Of a DNA stretch of 41,991 bases, positions 32,758-41,865 are shown in pieces; position 1 is the first letter of the stretch; each line of letters opens with the position of its first letter. The translations under genes and the position numbers were made by a program. The notes under the pieces are model-generated. The model saw only the letters and a list, made by a program, of their open reading frames with translations. It made no database searches and was not told the origin of the DNA. The DNA lies in NCBI RefSeq assembly GCF_034932065.1, contig NZ_JAYGHP010000023.1, positions 1 through 41,991 of the forward strand, written 5' to 3'. The DNA is from Crocosphaera sp. UHCC 0190. GTDB lineage: Bacteria > Cyanobacteriota > Cyanobacteriia > Cyanobacteriales > Microcystaceae.

Positions 32758-34554
32758 ATGTCAACGTTATTAGCGCGAATGCTAAAGTCAATGCCAGTCG
32801 CCCTAGGATTTTCCTTCCTAGTAGCCCAAGGGGTCATGGCAGGCCCCAACCCTACAATTGAGGGGTCTAGGGAATCAACCCCCACTGCTGATGTGATTTC
32901 TCCCGAAGAAGCTTTAGGGGTTCTACAAAATCGCCCGCAACTGAAAACCCCCTTAAACCGCGATACTAGCAAACAATTTACCGATGGGACTTCTACTCCT
33001 TCCATGTCCCAAGTAACCAGTATTTCTGAGTTACAGGATGTTTCTCCCACGGACTGGGCCTATGAAGCTTTGCGGAGTTTAGTAGAACGGTATGGCTGTA
33101 TTGTCGGTTATCCTGATCGCACCTTCCGTGGCAACCGGGCCACCTCTCGTTGGGAATTTGCGGCGGGGTTAAATGCCTGTTTAAACACCATTGAACGGTT
33201 ATTACAAGAAAATGTGGCCGTTTTACGGGAAGATCTTGAAAAGCTGAAGCGACTGGCCCAAGAATTTGAAGCCGAATTAGCGGCTTTGGGTGCCAGAGTG
33301 AGTAATCTTGAAGAACGGGTTTCCTTCCTCGAAGATCATCAATTTTCGACGACAACCAAGTTAAGAGGGGAAGTTCTCTTTACCCTTTCCTCAACAGCAG
33401 GGGAACGGGCCTTAGACTTCCGTGAACAAGATTTGTTTAATCAAGGAAAGCTTCCTGGGAAACGCCGACGGATTGATGATAATGCGACCTTTGGTTTCCG
33501 GACTCGTCTCAATTTAGATACCAGTTTTACCGGAAAAGACAGACTGAGAACCCGTATTCAAGCGGGTTCTATCGTGGATTATTCCAACTTCACGGGTACT
33601 AATATGGCCCGTTTGTCCCACGACAATTTCAACAACGCGAATGCGGTTATCGATGACCTTTACTATCGTTTCCCCATTGGCAACTTTACGGGTTATGTCG
33701 GTGCCAGTGCTTTAGATATTGATAACATCTTTGATGTGGGCAACCCCTTCTTAAATGAATCAGGTACAGGTGCTTTATCCCGGTTCATGCGTTATGATCC
33801 CCTAACCATGAGGGGGCCAGAAGGTCGGGGTGTTGGTTTTGCCTACAAATTCAGCGATATGTTCACCGTTCGTGGGCTTTACCTCTCAGAAAATGGTAAC
33901 AGCCCTGATCTGGGCGAAGGTTTGTTTAATGGTAACTTTAGTGCTGGGGGTCAAATTGGTTTCTATCCTACGGATAGTCTCCGCTTTAACATCCAATACT
34001 TGCACTCATACTACACGGCCAATGATGTGAACATAACTGCCAGTACAGGGAGTTATGTTGAACCAGCGTTTCGTACCCGTCAAACAGGAACTGGGATCGC
34101 TCGTGACCCCTTCTTGGGTGCGCCTACAATCCGTGATAGTTACGGTGTGAACGGAAACTGGCGCATTAATGAAACCTTTAACCTCACTGGTTGGGCGGGT
34201 TATTCTTTAGCCCGGGCCCAAGGTTTGGATCGTAACGGTCAAAGTCGTCGCGGTTTTGGGGCTGATATTTGGTCATGGATGGCCGCCCTTAATGTAGTCG
34301 ATGTTTTCAAAGAGGGGGCTGTCTTTTCTGTCGGTGGTGGTTCTATCACCAATGCTCGTCGGATCGATGCTCTGACGGGTGATTTAGCCGTTCCTGACCA
34401 AGATACTCCCTATATCGTTGAAGCTCAGTATCAGTATCCTCTCAATGACAATATTTTGCTGACACCTGGTTTCTATGTCATCCTGCAACCTGATGGCAAC
34501 AACGACAACAATAGCATCTGGGTTGGTGCCCTACGGACAACCTTTAAGTTCTAA
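32758..34554 (+). CDS. Iron-uptake-type outer membrane porin, second tandem copy
   Basis: About 598 residues with the same architecture as its neighbour: signal peptide (about 1-25, ends GVMAGP), SLH domain (about 85-150), coiled coil and OprB barrel ending TTFKF. The SLH and coiled-coil part is almost identical to the first copy (SISELQDVSPTDWAYEALRS in both). Barrel loops differ (for example NGSSVESNF versus TGSYVEPAF), suggesting diverging pore or loop function. It is a recent tandem duplication. A terminator follows at 34595. Confidence 0.93.
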   Translation: MSTLLARMLKSMPVALGFSFLVAQGVMAGPNPTIEGSRESTPTADVISPEEALGVLQNRPQLKTPLNRDTSKQFTDGTSTPSMSQVTSISELQDVSPTDWAYEALRSLVERYGCIVGYPDRTFRGNRATSRWEFAAGLNACLNTIERLLQENVAVLREDLEKLKRLAQEFEAELAALGARVSNLEERVSFLEDHQFSTTTKLRGEVLFTLSSTAGERALDFREQDLFNQGKLPGKRRRIDDNATFGFRTRLNLDTSFTGKDRLRTRIQAGSIVDYSNFTGTNMARLSHDNFNNANAVIDDLYYRFPIGNFTGYVGASALDIDNIFDVGNPFLNESGTGALSRFMRYDPLTMRGPEGRGVGFAYKFSDMFTVRGLYLSENGNSPDLGEGLFNGNFSAGGQIGFYPTDSLRFNIQYLHSYYTANDVNITASTGSYVEPAFRTRQTGTGIARDPFLGAPTIRDSYGVNGNWRINETFNLTGWAGYSLARAQGLDRNGQSRRGFGADIWSWMAALNVVDVFKEGAVFSVGGGSITNARRIDALTGDLAVPDQDTPYIVEAQYQYPLNDNILLTPGFYVILQPDGNNDNNSIWVGALRTTFKF

Positions 34555-34594
34555 GACTAGCTTACCTGTTCAGTTAAGGTTATCCTAATTCTTT

Positions 34595-34627
34595 AGGGAC
34601 GTTGCCAGTCACGTCCCTATTATTTTT
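34595..34627 (+). terminator. Intrinsic terminator of the porin pair
   Basis: AGGGACGT (34595-34602) pairs with ACGTCCCT (34611-34618) around an 8-base loop, followed by ATTATTTTT. It lies 40 bases after the second porin stop codon. Confidence 0.85.
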
Positions 34628-34650
34628 GAGGTATTCACCACCTTGTGGTC

Positions 34651-34674
34651 AAATTTGATAGTTTTATCAAATTT
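34651..34674. repeat. 10-bp A/T-rich hairpin
   Basis: AAATTTGATA (34651-34660) and TATCAAATTT (34665-34674) pair perfectly around GTTT. It follows the porin terminator and precedes the histidine kinase gene. It may be a second terminator or an operator. Confidence 0.5.
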
Positions 34675-34796
34675 TGGGGAATCTTAGAGTCATAGGGTAT
34701 GAGAGTGAAGCACTCAGGATGAAAAGTTAAAAAATTACTTGCTAAGAATGTTTGATCTCATGCCACTCGCTAGTCCTCTATTCCCTATACTGACCC

Positions 34797-36512
34797 ATGA
34801 GTTCTTTGGTAAATTTACAAAATCTTTCTATTCAAAACAGTGAGATGTCGGCTCAAGATCTACCGAACCCTTCTCCGTGGCCAACACTGCAAGCTGAATT
34901 GGTCTTTACTCAAGATCGATCAGGTAAATATTTATCATTTTATTGGGAGTTAGGGGAAAGTTTAGGCATTGACTCTTCGGACATTGTTGGCTTTTTTCCT
35001 GAACAGAGTCTGAAGCCCGCTTTACCTGATGCTTATTATGAGAGAATTCGACGAATTTTAGAAAGACGTATCCCTGAACAATGTTATTGTCTATTTGAAT
35101 ATCAAGGTCAATCCTTTCCTTTAGAATTGGTGATCAGTCCCATTTTGACTCAACAAGGACAAGCTACCACGGTGTTGGTGATGGGCCATCGTTTACTAGA
35201 CATTGATCACAGCTTAATTAATAATTCCGCCTTACCCACTCATCCCGATCCTTATCAAACCCTACTGACTAAAATTGCCCGCAAAATTCGTCGCACCCTG
35301 AATTTGGAAACTATCTGGCAACAAACCGTTGATAGTTTGGGAGATGCCCTACAAGTAAGTCGCTGTTTAATGATAGCGATCGCCCCAAACCAAGAATATT
35401 TAGAAGTCAAGGCCGAATATCGTCAACCTTGTTGTTCATCTCAGTTAGGTTATCGCTTTGATCCCCTAACGGAACCTTGGTGGGAACAGGCTTTAACCCA
35501 ACGGGAAGCGATCATTATTGAAGAATTGACTGATAATTGTCATCAAATTCAATCCGTATTAATTGTCTCTACCTTCTATCAAAATCAACGCAATGGGTTA
35601 ATTTGTTTACAACAATGCGATCGCAGTCGTTATTGGTATCCCGCAGAACTAGAACTGATCCAAGAATTAGCCGATCAGGTGGGAACGGCCATTGCCCACG
35701 CCACCCTCTATCAAGAACTCGAACAAGCCACTTTAGCGGCGGAAGAAGCTTCCCGCCTCAAAAGTGAGTTTCTCGCCAGCACCACCCATGAATTAAGAAC
35801 ACCCCTCAATGGGATTATTGGCTTTCTTAAACTCAGTTTAGATGGCATGGCGGATGATGCCGAAGAACAACAAGAATTTCTCGAAGAAGCCCATAAATCT
35901 GCTTTACACTTATTAAATCTTATTAATGATATTCTCGATATTGCTAAGATTGAAGCGGGTAAAATGGACTTAGAACTTGGTGCGATCGCATTAGCCGAGT
36001 TATTTCAAGCCATTGATAATTTTACTCTGCCCCAAGCACAACGCAAAAATTTGAGTTTTCGCAGCAAACTTCCCCAGACTCTCACTCCGATCATGGTTTA
36101 TGGGAATTATCAACGACTCTTACAGGTAATGCTCAATTTAGTCAGTAATGCCATTAAATTTACCCATGAAGGGGGTATTGAAGTGAGTGCAGAAATCACG
36201 AAAAAGAAAATTGTTTTTCAGGAGCAAGAATTTCCTGGGTTAGTTAAAGTCAGCGTTGCTGATACAGGAATTGGAGTTTCCCTTGATAAACAAGCAAAAC
36301 TCTTTGAAAAATTCGTCCAAGTCGATGGTTCCCATACCAAAGCCTATGGAGGAACAGGACTCGGCTTGGCTATTTCTCAGAAACTGGTAGAAGCGATGGG
36401 GGGACAGGTAGAATTTTATAGTATGGGAGAAGGACTCGGCTCAACCGTCACCTTTACCGTTGCCTTGGAACAAATGCCAGTTCTCAAAACAGTAACATCC
36501 CATGATGGATAA
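34797..36512 (+). CDS. PAS-GAF hybrid-type sensor histidine kinase
   Basis: 571 residues, no membrane segment. A PAS-like domain (about 30-135, ELVFTQDRSGKYLSFYW) and a GAF domain (about 165-305, LNLETIWQQTVDSLGDALQVSR) are joined by a helix to HisKA with H331 (STTHELRTPLNGI). HATPase has N-box LVSNAIKFTHEGG, DTGIGVSLDKQAKLFEKF and GGTGLGLAIS. The GAF region has cysteines (CC at 212-213) but no clear bilin lyase motif, so I do not call it a phytochrome. The response regulator partner is not in the window. The signal is unknown. Confidence 0.92.
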   Translation: MSSLVNLQNLSIQNSEMSAQDLPNPSPWPTLQAELVFTQDRSGKYLSFYWELGESLGIDSSDIVGFFPEQSLKPALPDAYYERIRRILERRIPEQCYCLFEYQGQSFPLELVISPILTQQGQATTVLVMGHRLLDIDHSLINNSALPTHPDPYQTLLTKIARKIRRTLNLETIWQQTVDSLGDALQVSRCLMIAIAPNQEYLEVKAEYRQPCCSSQLGYRFDPLTEPWWEQALTQREAIIIEELTDNCHQIQSVLIVSTFYQNQRNGLICLQQCDRSRYWYPAELELIQELADQVGTAIAHATLYQELEQATLAAEEASRLKSEFLASTTHELRTPLNGIIGFLKLSLDGMADDAEEQQEFLEEAHKSALHLLNLINDILDIAKIEAGKMDLELGAIALAELFQAIDNFTLPQAQRKNLSFRSKLPQTLTPIMVYGNYQRLLQVMLNLVSNAIKFTHEGGIEVSAEITKKKIVFQEQEFPGLVKVSVADTGIGVSLDKQAKLFEKFVQVDGSHTKAYGGTGLGLAISQKLVEAMGGQVEFYSMGEGLGSTVTFTVALEQMPVLKTVTSHDG

Positions 36513-36568
36513 GACCAATTCTTGATAAACGGAGTGCTAAAATCGAGACAATATAATGAGTTAATGAG

Positions 36569-38839
36569 TTGAACAGATCTGTGAGTGTATCATTACCTAA
36601 TCTACCAGAAGAACAACTTGAAGATGTCAGTCCCTCTGGAACAAAGGGGTTTAATTTTCGTCCTTATTTACGAATTTGTCTGAGAAAAGTTTGGCTAATT
36701 GCAGGGTTAGCCAGTTTAACAACTTTGGCCGCTTGGTTGTATAGTACCAAAGATCCTTATACTTACACGGGAAACTTTTTTTTGCTGGTTGAACCCATTA
36801 GTGCCAGTGCAAAATTAACGAATCCTAGTACCCTAACTCGTACACAAGGGGTTCCCCGTGAAGATATGTTTGAATTGGATTATCCTACTAATTTAGTTTT
36901 TCTTAAGAGTCCTGGGATGACCTTCAAAATTGCTCAGGAGGTTTATGAAAAAGAAAAAACTCGTCCTGTTCCAGCTATATGGAAAGATTTACGGGAAAAT
37001 CTGAAAGTTGAACGAGCGGCTTTAGAAGGAAGGGGCGGGGAGACGAAAATTTTCCAAGTCTACTATACGGGAGAAAATCCTAAAGAAGTTCAAACAATTC
37101 TATCAACGGCAGCAGAGACTTTTGTGAAGTATAGTGCGGAGGATCGAGAAACTAATATTAAAGCAGGGGTAAAATTTATTGACGGTCGACTTCCCGATTT
37201 ACAAAAACGATTAAGGGATCTCAAAACTAAACAAAAACAGCTACGACAAACCTACGAATTAATCGATCCAACCCCAAAAAACAATGAAGTTCTTAACCAA
37301 ATTAGCACCTTAGAAAGTCAGCTATTAACGACAGAAATCCAACTTCAAGCCCAGAAAGAACTAGTAAATTCCTTACAAGAACAATTAAATTTATCCCCAG
37401 AGGAAGCCTTTGCTGCCGCTACCTTAAGTCAAGATCCGAGTCGCATGGCTTTACTCTCCCAACTCCAAGAACTTGATAGTCAAATTGCCGTCGCTTCAGC
37501 TACGTTTACTGATGGCAGTCCCCAACTTCAAGATTTACAAGATAAGCGACAAAATGTCCTCACTTTACTCAATCAAAAAACTCAAGAAATTATTACTCTA
37601 AATTCTTTATCAGTTTCTCCAGGTTCGCCGGCCCTAAGTTTTCATGATCCCACTCGGTTACAATTAATCCAACAATTATTAGAGGCCAGTAATCAAGTTA
37701 AGCTCCTAGAAAGTCAACTTCAAACCATTAAACCCGCTAAGCAACAACGGGAACAACAAGTTAAACGCTACCCTAATCTCATTAACGAATACAGTGATCT
37801 TGAAAATCAGATTCAGTTGACTCAAGATATTCTCAATAAACTACTACTACAACGAGAAACCCTGGAAGTTGAATCGGCTCAAGAACTTCCTTGGCAATTG
37901 ATTTCTAAGCCGCAAATTCCCCTTGACGAAAATGGAGACCCCATTGGATATCCTCCTGATAGCAAAAAGAAACTTTTCGCAGGGTTCATGGGTGGATTAT
38001 TGTTGGGTATGGGATTAGCTATTGGCTGGGAAAAACGACAGAATATGTTTTACACAGCGGATGATGTTTCAGATCTTCTTTCTCTGCCTTTATTGGGTGA
38101 GATACCTAAAGATGATCGTACGGCTTTATCGCCAGAGTTTTCCTCATTGTCAGCCTCTTTACCAGATATTAACGCTAAGTCAATGGCAACCAAAGATCAA
38201 GCTCAAAAAAAATATCTTCATGATGAGGTATTAACTATCCCGAATGAGTCTCTTTTTCTTGAAGCCTTTGATCGTCTTTATACCCAATTATATTTGCTGC
38301 AATCTTCAACCATTCGTTCTTTGATGGTCTGTTCCGTTGAACCGCAAGATGGTCAATCAACAGTTGCTTTAAATTTAGCCATTAGTGCGGCAAACAATGG
38401 TCAACGGGTGTTATTAGTCGATACAAATTTTTCTAATCCTCAACTCCACAATTTATTAAATATTTCTAATTACAAGGGACTAATTCAGGTTATTAAAGAT
38501 CGAGTATCACCCCAGGCAATTATTCAAGATGTCCCTGATATCGAGAATTTATCAATCTTGACAGCAGGGGAGTCAATGGGACAAACAACCAAACGACTTT
38601 GGTCGCCACAACTTGATAATCTCATGGAAGAATTGGCTAAAACCTATGATTTAGTCATCTACGATACCCCTCCTTTCCTAGACAGTTCCGATTTAAAATT
38701 TATGGCTAAAAAAGCTGAGGGAATGTTAATGGTTGTTGCCCTTAAGAAAACGTCTCAATCTCTTGCTAAAAAAGCTGTCAAAGAAATACAATCTCTCAAC
38801 CTACCTTTAATGGGAGTCGTTGTTAACCATTTAATCTAA
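36569..38839 (+). CDS. Wzc-like polysaccharide co-polymerase with degenerate tyrosine-kinase domain
   Basis: About 756 residues from TTG 36569; GTG 36581 is also possible. It has two membrane segments (about 39-57 and 468-488), with a Wzz domain and long coiled coil between. The cytoplasmic C-terminal part is BY-kinase-like: Walker A is altered to EPQDGQSTVALNLA, where the invariant lysine is Q596. Walker A' is VLLVDTNFSNPQL (D618) and Walker B is LVIYDTPP (D699). There is no C-terminal tyrosine cluster. It is likely a chain-length or export co-polymerase for exopolysaccharide without normal kinase activity. A TATAAT sits at 36552-36557. No wza or glycosyltransferase genes are adjacent. Confidence 0.88.
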   Translation: MNRSVSVSLPNLPEEQLEDVSPSGTKGFNFRPYLRICLRKVWLIAGLASLTTLAAWLYSTKDPYTYTGNFFLLVEPISASAKLTNPSTLTRTQGVPREDMFELDYPTNLVFLKSPGMTFKIAQEVYEKEKTRPVPAIWKDLRENLKVERAALEGRGGETKIFQVYYTGENPKEVQTILSTAAETFVKYSAEDRETNIKAGVKFIDGRLPDLQKRLRDLKTKQKQLRQTYELIDPTPKNNEVLNQISTLESQLLTTEIQLQAQKELVNSLQEQLNLSPEEAFAAATLSQDPSRMALLSQLQELDSQIAVASATFTDGSPQLQDLQDKRQNVLTLLNQKTQEIITLNSLSVSPGSPALSFHDPTRLQLIQQLLEASNQVKLLESQLQTIKPAKQQREQQVKRYPNLINEYSDLENQIQLTQDILNKLLLQRETLEVESAQELPWQLISKPQIPLDENGDPIGYPPDSKKKLFAGFMGGLLLGMGLAIGWEKRQNMFYTADDVSDLLSLPLLGEIPKDDRTALSPEFSSLSASLPDINAKSMATKDQAQKKYLHDEVLTIPNESLFLEAFDRLYTQLYLLQSSTIRSLMVCSVEPQDGQSTVALNLAISAANNGQRVLLVDTNFSNPQLHNLLNISNYKGLIQVIKDRVSPQAIIQDVPDIENLSILTAGESMGQTTKRLWSPQLDNLMEELAKTYDLVIYDTPPFLDSSDLKFMAKKAEGMLMVVALKKTSQSLAKKAVKEIQSLNLPLMGVVVNHLI

Positions 38840-38850
38840 CCAGGGAGTTG

Positions 38851-39576
38851 TTAAAATAGCAGCACTTTGATGATTAATTGACTACCCATAATAATCAAGA
38901 GTAGCAGAACTAATTTACGAAACAGTAAAAAATCAATAAATTTAGAGGTCAAAAAACCTGCTAATAAACCTATTAATATTGTGGGAATATTAGTGATGAA
39001 AAGTTGCCAAACTTCGGGCTTAACATTATGCTGAATTAAATGATTAATCAAAACCACAATCACATTAGATAACAAGAAAACATTGAGATTACTTTTAAAC
39101 TGTTCAGGTGGCCAGCGACAACAAGTGGCATAAATTACAATGGGTGGCCCACCTGTATTATAGGCTCCTGACAATAATCCTGAGAAAAAAGCAAATCCAT
39201 AGCCCCATTTTGGAGAACTAATTAAAGGAAAAGGAAACTCAAATAAGGAATAAAAACCGTAACTTAAAACTATAATGCCCAAAAAGGTCAGGGTAATCGT
39301 TTCATTAAGATTTTTCAGACAAAATATCCCGAAAGGAATGGCTACACTAGAAGTAATAATTAACCTAGACATAGAGGTAAATTCAAAGTTTTTACCATAA
39401 AAAATCGAAAGAGTCAACAAAGTAACTAACGCAATTAAAGCCAATAAAGGGGCAGCAAGACTTACATCTATCACTTGCGTTAATAAAGGCATCACGACCA
39501 AACCTAACCCAAACCCGGACAGCGTTTGAATAAACACCCCTAAAAAAATAATTAAAGAAATCAATAAATGATCCAT
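38851..39576 (-). CDS. TauE/SafE-family sulfite/organosulfonate exporter-like permease
   Basis: 241 residues, about eight membrane segments arranged as two halves. The first begins MDHLLISLIIFLGVFIQTLSG with FGLGLVVMPLLTQV. The second half contains the typical SGAYNTGGPPIVIYATCC motif. The family exports sulfite, sulfoacetate or related anions; the actual substrate is unknown. Its 3' end converges on the Wzc-like gene, 11 bases away. It follows psbB on the same strand after a strong terminator. Confidence 0.88.
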   Translation of the reverse strand: MDHLLISLIIFLGVFIQTLSGFGLGLVVMPLLTQVIDVSLAAPLLALIALVTLLTLSIFYGKNFEFTSMSRLIITSSVAIPFGIFCLKNLNETITLTFLGIIVLSYGFYSLFEFPFPLISSPKWGYGFAFFSGLLSGAYNTGGPPIVIYATCCRWPPEQFKSNLNVFLLSNVIVVLINHLIQHNVKPEVWQLFITNIPTILIGLLAGFLTSKFIDFLLFRKLVLLLLIIMGSQLIIKVLLF

Positions 39577-39582
39577 ATTTTT

Positions 39583-39618
39583 ACAAAATAAGAGTCAAGG
39601 ATAAATTACCTTGACTCT
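39583..39618 (-). terminator. Intrinsic terminator of psbB
   Basis: On the minus strand AGAGTCAAGG (39618-39609) pairs with CCTTGACTCT (39600-39591) around an 8-base loop, followed by TATTTTGT. It ends 7 bases before the start codon of the TauE-like gene. Confidence 0.82.
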
Positions 39619-39661
39619 CAAAAATTTAGATTAACAATTATTTGTTACTAAAGAGATAGCC

Positions 39662-41185
39662 TTAAGCTTCTTTACGGGTACTCAAGTCACCCACTTTAGC
39701 AAACAAACCGAATTCCACTTGTTCTTCAAGATCGGGATCAATACCCGCAAATACATCACGGTAGAGAGTCCGAGAACCATGCCAGATGTGGCCAAAGAAG
39801 AACAATAAAGCAAATACCGCGTGTCCAAAGGTAAACCAACCTCTGGGACTGGTACGGAATACCCCGTCAGAACCGAGGGTTTCACGGTCAAAGTTAAAGG
39901 GTTCCCCTAATTGCGCCTTACGAGCAAATTGCTTCACCTCAGCCGGATTAGAGAAGGTTTGACCCCCTAAAGCACCACCGTAAAAACTAACAGTGACACC
40001 ACTTTGTTCAACACTGAGTTTAGACTCCGCCCGACGGAAAGGAATGTCAGCACGAACAATTCCTTGTTCGTCAGTTAAAACAATGGGGAAAGTTTCAAAG
40101 AAGTTAGGCATCCGACGAACGGTTAATACCCGACCTTCAGGGTCTTTAAACACGGGGTGTCCCAACCATTCTTGGGCAATGCCATCCCCACTAACCATGG
40201 CACCAGTACGGAATAAACCGCCTTTAGCGGGGCTATTACCCACGTAATCATAAAAGGCGAGTTTTTCGGGAATTTTTGACCAAGCTTCTGATAAGCTATC
40301 CCCTGCCGCTAAGTTCGCTTCCACACGACGATCAATTTCTTGCTGGAAGTAGCTGCCATCCCACTGATAACGGGTTGGGCCAAACAATTCGATGGGAGTG
40401 GTGGCATTACCATACCACATGGTTCCAGCTACCACGAAAGCCGCAAAGAACACAGCAGCAATACTGCTAGAGAGTACGGTTTCAATGTTACCCATTCTCA
40501 GAGCTTTGTAGAGCCTTTCTGGGGGTCTTACTGTTAAGTGGAATAGACCCGCAATAATGCCCACAATACCCGCAGCAATGTGGTGAGCGACCACACCCCC
40601 TGGATTAAAGGGGTTGAAGCCTGCTGGCCCCCATTCTGGTGCAACGGGTTGGACATGGCCCGTTAAACCATAGGGGTCAGATACCCACATTCCTGGGCCC
40701 CAAAGTCCAGTTAAGTGAAAAGCTCCGAAACCAAAGCAGAGTAGGCCAGATAAGAACAAGTGAATCCCGAACATCTTCGGTAAGTCAAGGGCGGGTTCTC
40801 CTGTCCGAGCATCAACAAATAGCTCTAAGTCCCAGAAAACCCAGTGCCAAACCGCTGCTAAGAACAGCAAACCAGATAAGACAATATGGGCGGCGGCAAC
40901 GCCTTCAAAAGACCAGAAACCAGGATTAACTCCCGTTTCTCCGGTGACACTCCAGCCACCCCAAGAACCTGTTACCCCTAAACGGGCCATGAAGGGAAGT
41001 ACAAACATCCCTTGTCGCCACATGGGGTTGAGTACGGGGTCACTGGGATCAAAAATAGCTAACTCATAAAGAGCCATGGAACCTGCCCAACCAGCTACTA
41101 AAGCGGTGTGCATCAGGTGAACGGAAATGAGTCGTCCTGGATCATTCAGGACAACGGTGTGAACTCGATACCAAGGTAGTCCCAT
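39662..41185 (-). CDS. psbB: Photosystem II CP47 chlorophyll apoprotein
   Basis: 507 residues, full length. Inner antenna of photosystem II with six membrane helices binding chlorophyll a, inserted in the thylakoid. [20 protein letters not shown] at the N-terminus, histidine-rich helices (for example [13 protein letters not shown] and [13 protein letters not shown]), the large lumenal loop (about 265-450) and the C-terminal [20 protein letters not shown] are all intact. GGAGGAG lies about 10 bases before the ATG. psbT, often downstream of psbB, is not present in the 85 bases before the next gene. Confidence 0.98.
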   Translation of the reverse strand: MGLPWYRVHTVVLNDPGRLISVHLMHTALVAGWAGSMALYELAIFDPSDPVLNPMWRQGMFVLPFMARLGVTGSWGGWSVTGETGVNPGFWSFEGVAAAHIVLSGLLFLAAVWHWVFWDLELFVDARTGEPALDLPKMFGIHLFLSGLLCFGFGAFHLTGLWGPGMWVSDPYGLTGHVQPVAPEWGPAGFNPFNPGGVVAHHIAAGIVGIIAGLFHLTVRPPERLYKALRMGNIETVLSSSIAAVFFAAFVVAGTMWYGNATTPIELFGPTRYQWDGSYFQQEIDRRVEANLAAGDSLSEAWSKIPEKLAFYDYVGNSPAKGGLFRTGAMVSGDGIAQEWLGHPVFKDPEGRVLTVRRMPNFFETFPIVLTDEQGIVRADIPFRRAESKLSVEQSGVTVSFYGGALGGQTFSNPAEVKQFARKAQLGEPFNFDRETLGSDGVFRTSPRGWFTFGHAVFALLFFFGHIWHGSRTLYRDVFAGIDPDLEEQVEFGLFAKVGDLSTRKEA

Positions 41186-41548
41186 TGACTACGCTCCTCC
41201 TATTGACAATATGTCTACTTAGACGCTTTTTTCTTATGGTGTTGGCTTATGGATGATTCTTTGGGGGCGATCGCTGGTTAACAACCATCAAGGCCCCAAA
41301 GTCAGCTAACCTTCATTATGCCAAGAAAGTGAAAATTATTTAAAGAAGTGTAACTATTGTTAGGATCGATTGCAAGTGATTGTCTTAATTTTAGTAGTTC
41401 TCTTGTTCTCAATTGGCAAGCCCTCCCTATAGTGACAGCCCAGTGGGAGGTATTTTACCTAATTTGAGTGCTATTGCCCAAACACATCCATTTCCATGTT
41501 GGCAATTCTAAGTTTGGTCGAATCTTTTTTAAATCATCTTCTCTATGA
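41186..41548. other. psbB upstream region, no gene recognised
   Basis: 363 bases. It holds the psbB ribosome binding site (41194-41200), a HIP1 octamer (41267-41274) and A/T-rich sequence that probably includes the psbB promoter. An inverted repeat, CCTCCC (41422-41427) with GGGAGG (41445-41450), is also present. A minus-strand open stretch ending at 41455-41457 (LPTWKWMCLGNSTQIR) has no start codon and no recognised family. Confidence 0.5.
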
Positions 41549-41845
41549 TCATTGTCTCGACAAAGGACAACATCGAAAGTATTGGTAGGCTCTATTTAAC
41601 CCAAAGGTACCATATTCAAAGCGATGAGCAATTTGAACTCGATTAATTGCTGCTAAATTAGAGATGGCTTCTGTCTCTCTAGAACGAGCGGCTTGACTTA
41701 ATAAACTAGGGATAACCATAGTGGCAAGAATGCCCAAAATTATGACAGAAATTAGAAGTTCAAGGAGAGTCAAGCCCTTTGAGTCAGATTTTATGCTAAA
41801 AATCTTAGTAATTAGTTTTAATTGCAGAAAATCATCAACTAGCAT
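41549..41845 (-). pseudogene. Truncated type IV prepilin-like gene
   Basis: 98 codons. The prepilin peptidase site is clear: DSKG then LTLLELLISVIILGILATMV, with the +5 glutamate at residue 29. The conserved N-terminal helix continues to AISNLAAINRVQIAHRFEYGTFG. Normal cyanobacterial pilins of this type run about 140-180 residues; here the frame turns into unrelated NRAYQYFRCCPLSRQ and stops. It has lost its globular domain, so it is probably non-functional as a pilin, though export of the stub is possible. A group II intron 3' end lies about 20 bases upstream of its ATG. Confidence 0.75.
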
Positions 41846-41865
41846 CGACTTACTCGAAAGACAAG

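Noticed and set aside
41455-41590. Minus-strand open stretch beyond the truncated pilin stop codon
   Set aside because: No start codon and no recognised homology; it does not look like the lost pilin C-terminus.
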